A DNA stretch of 55,687 bases, from the NCBI RefSeq assembly GCF_000719335.1, contig NZ_JOGB01000069.1, positions 1 to 55,687 of the forward strand, given 5' to 3'. The notes under the pieces are model-generated. The model was not told the DNA's origin, made no database searches, and was given only the letters and a program-made list of their open reading frames with translations. How positions within the stretch are numbered: position 1 is the first letter of the stretch; the number at the start of each line of letters is the position of its first letter. Shown here piece by piece: positions 1 through 7,284 of this stretch. The translations under genes and the position numbers were made by a program. The stretch comes from Streptomyces sp. NRRL S-87 (lineage in GTDB: Bacteria; Actinomycetota; Actinomycetes; Streptomycetales; Streptomycetaceae).

Positions 1-1055
1 CCCCGGCCCCCGCCGCCCCTCCCCCGGACCACCGCAGCGTCGTCGAGGCGGCCCTCTACCGCGGTGGCCGCCGCGTGGCCTCCCCCACGACCCTCACCGA
101 GACCTTCCGCCAGCTGCGCGAACAGCACGACGGCGGCATGGCCTGGATCGGCCTGCACCGCCCGACCGAAGCCGAACTCCACTCCCTGGCGGACGAGTTC
201 AACCTCCACCCGCTCGCCGTCGAGGACGCCCTGGAGGCCCACCAGCGACCCAAGCTGGAGCGGTACGGAGACACGCTCTTCGTCGTCCTGCGCGCCGCCC
301 GCTACCTGGACGCCCCGGAGGAGGTCGACTTCGGCGAGCTCCACGTGTTCGTCGGACCGGACTTCGTGATCACAGTGCGACACGCGGCCGCCCCTGACCT
401 CTCGGCCGTCCGCCGCCGCATGGAGGAGAGCCCCGAACTCCTCAAACTGGGCCCGGAGGCCGTCCTGTACGCCATCCTCGACGCGGTCGTGGACGGCTAC
501 GCCCCCGTCGTCGAGGGCGTCCAGATCGACATCGACGAGATCGAGACCGAGGTCTTCCGCGGCGACCCCGAGGTCTCCCGCCGCATCTACGAACTCTCCC
601 GCGAAATGGTCGAGTTCCAGCGCGCCACCCGCCCCCTGGTCGGCATGCTGCACGGCCTGATGGCGGGCTTCGCGAAGTACGGCACGGACGAGGAACTCCA
701 GCGCTACCTGCGCGACGTGGCCGACCACGTCACGCACACCAGCGAACGCGTCGACGCCTTCCGCCAGGCCCTCACGGAGATCCTCACCGTCAACGCCACC
801 CTCGTCACCCAGCAACAGAACGCCGAAATGCGCGCCCTGGCCGAAGCCGGCTTCGAACAGAACGAGGAGATCAAGAAGATCTCCTCGTGGGCCGCCATCC
901 TCTTTGCACCCACACTCGTGGGAACCATCTACGGCATGAACTTCGAGACCATGCCCGAACTCCACTGGGCAGCCGGCTACCCCTTCGCAATCCTACTGAT
1001 GGCGGTCGTCTGCACGAGCCTGTACGTCATCTTCAAGAAGCGGGACTGGCTGTAG
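1..1055 (+). CDS. corA: CorA-family magnesium/cobalt transporter, 5' end beyond the window
   Basis: CorA proteins are pentameric inner-membrane channels for Mg2+ and Co2+. The reading frame is open from the window edge (codons in phase from base 3) and continues through a GTG at 75, so the gene probably starts upstream and is partial here. The visible part has a long acidic, helical cytoplasmic domain followed by two C-terminal membrane helices. The first ends in the signature YGMNF (about 930-944), which forms the selectivity filter; the last is followed by the basic tail KKRDWL. Length after the internal GTG is 326 residues, normal for the family. Its 3' end is duplicated twice downstream (about 12511 and 13940), so this copy is the intact left partner of a repeat set. 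The family call is secure; the true start is outside the window. Confidence 0.93.
   Translation, partial: PAPAAPPPDHRSVVEAALYRGGRRVASPTTLTETFRQLREQHDGGMAWIGLHRPTEAELHSLADEFNLHPLAVEDALEAHQRPKLERYGDTLFVVLRAARYLDAPEEVDFGELHVFVGPDFVITVRHAAAPDLSAVRRRMEESPELLKLGPEAVLYAILDAVVDGYAPVVEGVQIDIDEIETEVFRGDPEVSRRIYELSREMVEFQRATRPLVGMLHGLMAGFAKYGTDEELQRYLRDVADHVTHTSERVDAFRQALTEILTVNATLVTQQQNAEMRALAEAGFEQNEEIKKISSWAAILFAPTLVGTIYGMNFETMPELHWAAGYPFAILLMAVVCTSLYVIFKKRDWL
928..970 (+). repeat. 43-bp core, copy 1 (inside intact corA)
   Basis: This stretch over the GMN motif of corA is identical in three places: 928-970, 12567-12609 and 13997-14039. It begins tctacggcatgaacttcgag and ends ccactgggc. Flanking corA sequence in the copies is similar but not identical, so the identical block stands out and could be the crossover core of a site-specific integration site. 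That role is inference. Confidence 0.65.
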
Positions 1056-1121
1056 ACCACACACCACTTCCGTTGATCAACTTAGCTCTTGCGAATGCGC
1101 GAAAGTGACCCTCAGGATCCC

Positions 1122-1143
1122 CTGGGGAGAATCTGGGGAGAAT
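1122..1143 (+). repeat. 22-bp direct repeat, left copy
   Basis: The sequence ctggggagaatctggggaga plus at recurs at 12347-12368 with one mismatch and in the same orientation. The copies lie about 70 bp inside the left corA end and about 140 bp inside the next corA-like end. They may be arm-type recombinase sites or simply a duplicated end of the inserted DNA. Confidence 0.5.
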
Positions 1144-1237
1144 CCGCAGCCCGCCCACGCTGGGTGCTCCCCCGCACCTTGAGGCCGGCCCTCCCCCACC
1201 GCCGACCACCTTCGACCGCACGCGGTTGCGGAGGGTA

Positions 1238-1281
1238 GCGACAACAGGTGGCACAGCAGATGCTGTGCCACCTGTTGTCGC
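1238..1281. repeat. Perfect palindrome, 21-bp arms with a 2-bp centre
   Basis: The left arm (1238-1258, starting gcgacaacaggtggcacagc) is exactly complementary to the right arm (1261-1281), separated by GA. As RNA it would form a stem of about 19 bp with a small loop, so it could be the corA terminator or a bidirectional terminator. It could equally be a recombinase or replication site of the island. No U-tract follows, which is normal for Streptomyces terminators. Confidence 0.7.
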
Positions 1282-1382
1282 GACCAGGTCTGTCCTGTCT
1301 CCCCGACGACTACAAACCGGCAGTCGTCCAACAACCATGCCCGTAGGGCGCCGATGTCCGACCCCCTGTCTAGCCTGTCTCC

Positions 1383-1913
1383 GTGAAGCCCACCGATGAC
1401 CGCCAGTTCCCCACCGCGCTCGCCACTGCGATGGCCGTTCCATTCGACTACGCCGACGGGCAGACCGGGGTCGACTTCGAGCCCTTCCCCGCCTTCCTGT
1501 CCGCTGCCGAGACCACCGACTGGTTCCAGGCATGGACCGGGAACAGCGAACTGGACGGCGACGACTTCCGCGTGTTCGGACAGGACGGCACGGGCGGGTA
1601 CGCGGCGATCTGGCTCATCCGCCCCGGTCGGCCGCTGGCCGAACAGCCCGTCGTCTTCCTCGGGTCCGAGGGAGAGACCGGTGTCGTCGCCCGCGACCTG
1701 GGCGACTTCCTGTGGCTACTGGCCGACGGCTTCGGCCCCTGGGAAGCCGCAACTTCGTACGAGCCCGACTGGAAGGCGCGCCCCAATCCGGAGTTGGCAT
1801 CGATCGCCGAAGGGTTCGCACCGAACCAGCGCCGGTCAGCAGCAGCCGTGATCGAGCTGGCGGCCCAGGAGTTCCCCGACTTCGACGACACCATCATGGG
1901 ACTCTGCCGCTGA
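1383..1913 (+). CDS. SUKH/SMI1-KNR4-like hypothetical protein
   Basis: This is a 176-residue acidic soluble protein starting at GTG 1383. The central part (WLIRPGRPLAEQPVVFLGSEGETGVVARDLGDFLWLLADG, about residues 78-118) resembles the strand-rich core of SMI1/KNR4 (SUKH) proteins, many of which are immunity proteins against nuclease toxins. No signal peptide or membrane helix is present. No toxin gene is visible beside it, so it may be an orphan immunity protein. It is the first gene inside the island downstream of corA. The fold assignment rests on motif style only and is moderate; the reading frame itself looks real from its codon pattern and clean stop. Confidence 0.6.
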   Translation: MKPTDDRQFPTALATAMAVPFDYADGQTGVDFEPFPAFLSAAETTDWFQAWTGNSELDGDDFRVFGQDGTGGYAAIWLIRPGRPLAEQPVVFLGSEGETGVVARDLGDFLWLLADGFGPWEAATSYEPDWKARPNPELASIAEGFAPNQRRSAAAVIELAAQEFPDFDDTIMGLCR

Positions 1914-2085
1914 ACCCAACGTCGCCACCTACGCGACCGGCCGGAATCACTGGACTAACCTCGATCGGTCGCGAGTGATCACCACCGAACTCGGCGCTTC
2001 GGGTCGGTCTCCGCGGCAGGGGAATGGGTCCGCTCACTCAGGTCCGCCCCTCTACCGCGTTCGAGCATCGCTGCAGCCTCTGGCC

Positions 2086-2286
2086 ATGAGCCGAGGGGAA
2101 GGCGAGGACATTCTGGTCCTGGAGGCCCGCGAAATGCTGGCCACCGGACGGGACGAGGGGGAGGTCTTCGCCGAACTGGCCGCGCGCACCAGCGACTGGG
2201 GCGCCTCCGCGTTGGCTCTGTGTCTGGCCCTCGGAGTGCCGCGGACAGATGCCGAAGCCCGAATCCGCGGGGCTCGCTCCGGCTGA
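2086..2286 (+). CDS. Small acidic hypothetical protein
   Basis: This ORF of about 66 residues starts at ATG 2086 (MSRGEGEDILVLEAREML). The frame is open further upstream to 1975, but that extension looks non-coding, so the internal ATG is preferred. The product is a helical acidic protein with no recognised domain. Its end overlaps the start of the next ORF by about 38 bases in another frame. It may be a small accessory protein of the inserted element. I do not recognise a function. Confidence 0.4.
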   Translation: MSRGEGEDILVLEAREMLATGRDEGEVFAELAARTSDWGASALALCLALGVPRTDAEARIRGARSG

Positions 2287-2569
2287 CGCCCTACAGGACG
2301 CATCCGGCGATGTGGCGGAAGCGACCGATCAAGTGGCGGAAGCCCATGTCCCGCCGAAGAAGCGCACCGGTCGCAAGCCCGCCGCCACCGACTTCGAACT
2401 CCGCGCCATAGCCCGCACCGCCCGGCTCGGACGAGATGGACGCGCGTCAAGCCGCCACATCGAGACGGCTGTCCGCACCCGCGGCCTCTCCATCGGCAGG
2501 GACCGCCGGGACAAGATCACCCGGCAGGTCCAGGCCGAACTCGACAGCGGCAGAGCGGACGCCGCGTAA
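2249..2569 (+). CDS. Small basic protein, possibly a plasmid-type winged-helix fragment
   Basis: This 106-residue ORF has a basic C-terminal half (GRKPAATDFELRAIARTARL, then RASSRHIETAVRTRGLSIGR). It reads like a winged-helix DNA-binding segment, of the sort found at the C-terminus of DUF2637 or replication/transfer proteins on actinomycete integrative elements. The N-terminal third is low-complexity acidic. It is probably the surviving end of a larger gene, since no matching upstream portion is present. This is inference from residue pattern; the call is tentative. Confidence 0.4.
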   Translation: MPKPESAGLAPADALQDASGDVAEATDQVAEAHVPPKKRTGRKPAATDFELRAIARTARLGRDGRASSRHIETAVRTRGLSIGRDRRDKITRQVQAELDSGRADAA

Positions 2570-2671
2570 GCCCCCATCCGAAGTCACACCGCTCACCCGC
2601 GCATCCGACGCGGGCCCACCTATCCCCACGGCAGCGAAGCCGTCCCAGCCCGACCAACAGGAGGCACGCTC

Positions 2672-2870
2672 TTGCACGACGACTTCACTGCCACGAGTGC
2701 CCACGACCACCAGCAGGCCGCCCCCACCCAATCCCCGGACGGAGCAAGTTATCCCTTTGGACGCTCCCCCACCGGCGGAGTGTCCAAAGGACTCACCGCC
2801 CCAGGGGGACGGAGCCTCGTCCGGCGCCGGGGAACGCCTGACGAGGAGCCTGAGACCTCGGGACGGACGC
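2672..2870 (+). pseudogene. 5' remnant of a plasmid-type gene
   Basis: A TTG start at 2672 lies behind a strong ribosome-binding site (aggagg, about 2660-2665). The first 45 or so residues (MHDDFTATSAHDHQQ, later SPTGGVSKGLTAPGG) look like a coherent N-terminus. After about 2870 the frame runs antisense through the regulator remnant on the other strand and loses coding character. I read it as the 5' end of a replication or transfer gene cut off by rearrangement. The identity of the parent gene is unknown. Confidence 0.35.
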
Positions 2871-3125
2871 AGCCGACGCGGGTGGCGGTGGCCACGGCCT
2901 GTTCTACGTCGCCCTGCGCGACCTGCGCGAGGGCCGCCTGGGAGAGGTAGTAGGCGCGGTTGCGGTGCTGGTCGTCGCGGAGGCCGCGATGCACCGGTGG
3001 GCGTGGAACTCGGCCTTCTCCGCTTCGCCGAGCCGGTAGTGGGTGATGCCGGTCAGGCCGTGGAGTTCACCCCGGGTGTAGAAGGCGACGGAGAGGGACG
3101 GGCCTCGGCGGGGTCTGCTCGATCG
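2860..3125 (-). pseudogene. C-terminal remnant of an HTH/TPR-type regulator
   Basis: Two frames on the minus strand together give a typical TPR-like tail of Streptomyces transcriptional regulators: SVAFYTRGELHGLTGITHYR and LGEAEKAEFHAHRCIAA (about 3098-2982), then, after a frameshift, HRNRAYYLSQAALAQVAQGD (about 2970-2900). The DNA-binding half is missing. It is a broken fragment, not expressible as one protein. Confidence 0.5.
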
Positions 3126-3164
3126 TAGGCACCGTGGGCCCGGTCCAGGGCGCGTAGTGCCCAG

Positions 3165-3696
3165 AAGGTGCCGGGCCCCTCCCCGCCGCGGGGCCGCGGC
3201 ACAGCCGGCCGCGTCCCCGGCGGCGTGCTGATGGTCAATCCCCTCCCCGCCAAGGGTGCGGCCCTCCTGCATCAGCTGATCCGCCGGTTGCCCACCCTCC
3301 GGTTCACCCTCGTCGAGGGCTGGTGGGACACGGCCAGCGAGTTCACCTCCTACCCGAATGTCCACTGTGTCCCCCGCACCTCCGCCATGGGCCCGATCTA
3401 CACCGCGAACGACCTGCTGCTCGTGCCCTCCCAGGTCAAGGACGCCTTCCCCCGGGTGATCGCTCCACGGCGTCCCCACGATCGGCTCGTCCCGCGGCGG
3501 CATTTCCGAGGCGGTGAGAGACGGCGGAATCATCCTCCACCCCGACGACGTGGACGCCTGGGTGCAGGCGATCGAGACGGCTGACCGGGCTGGCCTCGGC
3601 CCGAAGGCCCTCGCCGGGGCAGCGCCGCTGGTCCGGCCGTGCCTGCCCGAGCTGGCTGGCGCCGGGCTCATCCCGGCGGCAGCAGCCGCCGGCTAA
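3165..3696 (+). pseudogene. Frameshifted glycosyltransferase (GT4-like) fragment
   Basis: One frame reads VNPLPAKGAALLHQLIRRLP and later TANDLLLVPSQVKDAFPRVI. A second frame continues LHGVPTIGSSRGGISEAVRD and then DGGIILHPDDVDAWVQAIE. Together these are the C-terminal Rossmann half of a GT4-type glycosyltransferase, with the usual sugar-nucleotide region (glycine-rich GGISEAV) and the D-binding segment. The frame changes near 3465. The N-terminal acceptor domain is absent. The gene is truncated and frameshifted, consistent with decay in this part of the island. Confidence 0.6.
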
Positions 3697-4724
3697 CGGG
3701 CCGCGCAGGCGGCCTGCACCTCGTCGGCACGGTCGGTCCACCAGTTCAGCAGCGCCTCGTCCGTCAGGAACATCTCGCCGAAGGTGGGGTCCTGGCGGTC
3801 GAGGTAGAACTCCAGCTGCCAGAAGTCGGTCAGCCGCTTCCACCACAGCCGCTTCACGGCGTCGGCGAGGCCCTCCTCCGACAGATCGATCACGGACCGG
3901 TAGCCGGCGCAGAAGGCAACGATACGGTCGAGGTCGAAGACGCCACCGACTCCGAACTGCACCTGCGCGGTCCGTGCCACCTCCTCCCCGTACGGACGCA
4001 CCCCGAGCCGGTCCCAGTCCAGGACAGCCACCACCCGACCGTCCCTGCGCAGCAGGTTGCGGTACTGGAAATCGCCATGCGTCCACCCGTAGGGTCCGGC
4101 CGGCACCTCGTCGTCCGGTCGGGCATCGGCGTACCGCGCGAGGAGGCGGCGCCGGTCGTGCACGGCCTCGGCGGCGACCTTGTCGAAGTCCGTCACCGGA
4201 GCGGACGGCAAGCGGCTCAGGAGGGCAGCAGCCGCACGGTCGGCCTCGGTCACATCGCGGACCTTCGCCACTGGCGCCTGCTCCGCGACTGGGCCGGGAC
4301 CATGCCGCCGCAAGCCCTCGTGGAGGCGGCCCAGCAGAGCACCGAGATCGTGCACCTGGTCGAGCGGGAGATCCGTCCCTTGAAGGTGCTCGCCGTCCAC
4401 CCACGGCAGGACGCAGTAGCCGTGACCACCGACTTCCGCCAGGAGGTCACCGTTGGCCGCGCTCAGCGGCGCCGGCACGGGGATGCCCTCGCGAGCCAGA
4501 TCCACGAGGACCGCAAGGTTCCTGCGGACCTTCGGAAGAGGAACGTCGGTGATCTCCTTGAGCGCGAATACCCCGGCAGCGGTCACAAGCCGCCAGTTCC
4601 GGTTCATCAGGCCATGGGCAAGGAACCGCCGATCACTCACCACGCCCAGCCCGAACGCGTCGGACAGCGCGGGCAACACTGCCGCCAGACCATCTTCTCG
4701 AGTGCTATCCGTCACCCCCAGCAC
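3693..4724 (-). CDS. Aminoglycoside phosphotransferase-family kinase
   Basis: This 343-residue cytosolic protein uses GTG at 4724. APH-family enzymes transfer phosphate from ATP to small hydroxylated substrates (antibiotics, homoserine, choline and others). The visible signature is complete: a nucleotide-binding Lys in VFALKEITD (about residue 56), the catalytic loop HGDFQYRN (216-223) and the metal-binding LDWDRLG (235-241). Length fits the family. It overlaps the end of the glycosyltransferase remnant by four bases on the opposite strand. Its substrate cannot be read from sequence, and antibiotic resistance should not be assumed. It is one of the few intact genes in this part of the island. 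Confidence 0.85.
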   Translation of the reverse strand: MLGVTDSTREDGLAAVLPALSDAFGLGVVSDRRFLAHGLMNRNWRLVTAAGVFALKEITDVPLPKVRRNLAVLVDLAREGIPVPAPLSAANGDLLAEVGGHGYCVLPWVDGEHLQGTDLPLDQVHDLGALLGRLHEGLRRHGPGPVAEQAPVAKVRDVTEADRAAAALLSRLPSAPVTDFDKVAAEAVHDRRRLLARYADARPDDEVPAGPYGWTHGDFQYRNLLRRDGRVVAVLDWDRLGVRPYGEEVARTAQVQFGVGGVFDLDRIVAFCAGYRSVIDLSEEGLADAVKRLWWKRLTDFWQLEFYLDRQDPTFGEMFLTDEALLNWWTDRADEVQAACAAR

Positions 4725-4910
4725 GGTACGCCGACGCCGAATCCCGCACCCAAATTCGTCACCCAGGTCCCCACGGAGAGTCGGAGGGAGAAGCGAGCCG
4801 CGATCGCCACCGGATCACCCAACTCCGCTCGTGGCGGAGCCGGAACCATCCCGGCGGCCTCACTACCCTGACCGACGGACGACCCGCGGCCGTACGACGA
4901 TCGGGAGACC

Positions 4911-5731
4911 ATGACCCACACCACCGACCGGATCGAAGACCTCCTCCAGACCGGCGTGCGCGACGAGGTCTACCCCGGCGCGGTGTGGGCGGTCGGGAAC
5001 GCCTACGGCACCCAGGCCAGCGGAGCCGTCGACCTCCTAGACCCCGACAGGACATCCGCGACGGCGTCCTCCACGAGGCCCTCCACCGCCCGCCGGGCGA
5101 AGCAGTCGAGTACACAGTCCGGGCAGCCCTCGTCCTCGGCTACCTCGCCGAGCACCTGTCGGGCCAGCCCCTGGACAAGCTCGCCACCGACCGCATCTGG
5201 CGCCTCCTGGGCATGACGCAGACCCGCTTCGGCCCCTCCCCGATGCCGAGGCGGCCCGCAGCGCTCCCACTGAGTACGACGAGACCACCGGCACCCACCT
5301 CAAGGGCACCGCCCACGACTTCTCCGCCCGCCTCCTCGACGGCGTCTGCGGCATCGCCGGCACCTTCTCGGTGCTCGACGACCTGGCCCGGTTCCTCCGC
5401 CACATGCTCGCCCCCACCCAAGCGGCCTTCGGCCCAGCCTGGATCAAGGGATCCCTCCGCATCGAAACTGGCGACCTAACCCCCGCCCGCGGCCTCTTCT
5501 GGCACCCCGCCCCCGGCGCCGACCCCACCGAAGACATCTGGGGCCACTACGGCTTCACCGGCACCGGCATGTGGATCAGCCCCACCCAGGGCCACTGGGC
5601 CTGTCCTCCTCACCAACAAGCTCCGCTTCCATCGCGACCGCGAACGCCTGACAGAGATCCGCAACTTCCGCGCCTCCGCACTCACCACGCCGGATCCTGA
5701 TGGCAGCACAGAGCCAGATGCTCATAGGTGA
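4911..5731 (+). pseudogene. Broken serine hydrolase (beta-lactamase/esterase family)
   Basis: The start is plausible (MTHTTDRIEDLLQTGVRDEV at 4911). The protein then jumps frame to EYTVRAALVLGYLAEHLSGQ and LATDRIWRLLGMTQTRFGPSP, then to GVCGIAGTFSVLDDLARFLR and GHYGFTGTGMWISPTQGHWA, and finally to the native-looking tail NKLRFHRDRERLTEIRNFR ending at 5731. This is the class C beta-lactamase/esterase fold with at least two frame changes. About 100 residues that would hold the catalytic SxxK are missing near 5040. It is non-functional. Confidence 0.7.
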
Positions 5732-5949
5732 ACCCGGACGACCTGCACCGCCAGACTGAGCCAGCCGTTGTCGGTAGGGAGGCCTTGGCGGCCCCAGCTC
5801 ACCCGCCCATCGCCGTGGGGGCATCAGCGGGGTCGCGAATATAGGGGAGGAACCCGGCCAACCTTCCCTAGCCCCCTCCTCAGGTCAGGAGGCGCCCCGT
5901 CCGGCGTGCAGAAGAGAACCCCTCTGAAGAGAGCCAACTACCCACCAGA

Positions 5950-7284
5950 TCAGCTGCTGTCCTCGTCGTCCGAGTCGCGTGCATGAGGTGCGGCGGGGCC
6001 GTGCGGGTTCTGCGAGGTGTCCCAGAGGTCCGTGGGTGTTGTATCGTCCTCGGTCGCCTCCTGCCAGCCTTGGTTCCGTTCGCCCTCGCCGCTCTGCGCC
6101 TCCCACGGCATGAACGTCCCCGCGCCCGGGTCGGTGAACCGCGAGTCTTCGCGGGCTTGGGAGCGCGGTGACCAGGCTCCCGTGGTGTCCCCGTCATCCG
6201 GAGCCTTCCCCGCCGGCCCCTCTCCCCCGCTCTCGTCGGAAGCCGGGAGAAGGGTCCCCCTGATCTCCTCGGCGGCCTCATACAACTCGGCCGCTTCCAG
6301 GCTCCGCACCACACGGTGCACGAACACCGTGTATTCATCCATGTCCGGCTTAAGGCCTACTGCCGCCAGCAACAGGAGCAGCCGATCCGAGACCCCGATT
6401 TCCTCCTCGCGGTCGAACGTCCCTCCTCCCTGGCCGTGTCCGTCCCACAGCGGGCCCCCGACTGTCGCTTCGCTCCGCGCGCCCAAAGGCGGCACCAACA
6501 GGTGACGGAAGAGCTCGGGTACCTCCTCGTCGTTGGCCGCCGCCGCGATCTGGGCGAGCGGGCCGATCATGTCGACCGCCTTCTCGATCTCGTTCTCGTG
6601 TCGGGCCAGCCACCACACCACCGCGCTGCCCGCGCTCTTGAGTACATCCTCACCGAGGTAGCGCCGCTTGTTACGTTCGTGGTGACGCTCGTACTCCCAG
6701 ACCTCCTCGTCCTTGCGAAGGTCGTTCAACTTCCGCAGGCGCTCGCGGTCAGCGGAGGCGAGGGCCAGCGTCACATCCACCGCCAGGGCCTTTACCCGTC
6801 CGCTCTGGTCCGGGAGCGGGACGCCGAGCTCCCCCTCCAGAAGATACTGCGCGAAGCTCGCCCGGCCGGGCTCCTCGCGTTGGACTACCTCCAGGGCCCG
6901 GCGGACGACCGAGGACACAGCGAGGGCCGGGGAGACGGCATCGGACCGGTCGGCGTGGCCGGGGACCGGCCTCCACCACACAGTGGCCGAGAAGAGGAAG
7001 TCGTAACCATCCGCCGCGCTCGGCAGGGCCGCGTCGACCACCCGCGTCTCCTGGTACGGCTGCTCTGTCGGCGCCGTGGGAGGCTCGGGTTCACTTGGCT
7101 CGTGCCGATCGACCGACGCGCGGCCACCACTCGGGGCCACCATCACGAGCAACAGAGAGCCCGAGGCTGTGACCATGCACATGAAGCCCCACAGCCACGC
7201 CGACCAGTTCAGTTGGTTTCCGAGCACAGCAGGCGCTAAGCCGCAGAGAGCGACAAACAGCATGCGGGGAAAGCGGTGTTTCAT
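5950..7284 (-). CDS. Membrane protein of the TIR operon
   Basis: This 444-residue protein has two closely spaced hydrophobic segments at its N-terminus (MLFVALCGLAPAVLG and WLWGFMCMVTASGSLLLVMV). A large soluble domain follows, containing LRKDEEVWEYERHHERNKRR and SAVVWWLARHENEIEKAVDM, then an acidic, low-complexity tail of about 100 residues. The middle part is reminiscent of an SPFH-like or related helical region, but I cannot name the family. Its ATG overlaps the stop of the upstream gene as ATGA (7281-7284), so it is translationally coupled to the NTPase-like protein. By position it may be a membrane anchor or effector of the TIR system. Confidence 0.65.
   Translation of the reverse strand: MKHRFPRMLFVALCGLAPAVLGNQLNWSAWLWGFMCMVTASGSLLLVMVAPSGGRASVDRHEPSEPEPPTAPTEQPYQETRVVDAALPSAADGYDFLFSATVWWRPVPGHADRSDAVSPALAVSSVVRRALEVVQREEPGRASFAQYLLEGELGVPLPDQSGRVKALAVDVTLALASADRERLRKLNDLRKDEEVWEYERHHERNKRRYLGEDVLKSAGSAVVWWLARHENEIEKAVDMIGPLAQIAAAANDEEVPELFRHLLVPPLGARSEATVGGPLWDGHGQGGGTFDREEEIGVSDRLLLLLAAVGLKPDMDEYTVFVHRVVRSLEAAELYEAAEEIRGTLLPASDESGGEGPAGKAPDDGDTTGAWSPRSQAREDSRFTDPGAGTFMPWEAQSGEGERNQGWQEATEDDTTPTDLWDTSQNPHGPAAPHARDSDDEDSS

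Larger units (their letters stand above)
1056..1382. other. Gene-free stretch after corA with a 22-bp repeat and a large palindrome
   Basis: No convincing gene is seen. The stretch holds a doubled GGGGAGAAT motif at 1122-1143, which recurs with one mismatch at 12347-12368 near the other end of the island, and the long palindrome at 1238-1281. The small ORFs on both strands have no recognisable protein features. Confidence 0.6.

Noticed and set aside
1056..1382. An integrase end in the region after corA
   Set aside because: Short minus-strand frames here end in RFSPGDPEGHFRAFARAK-like sequence but show no tyrosine recombinase box (R..HxxR..Y), so no integrase can be claimed.
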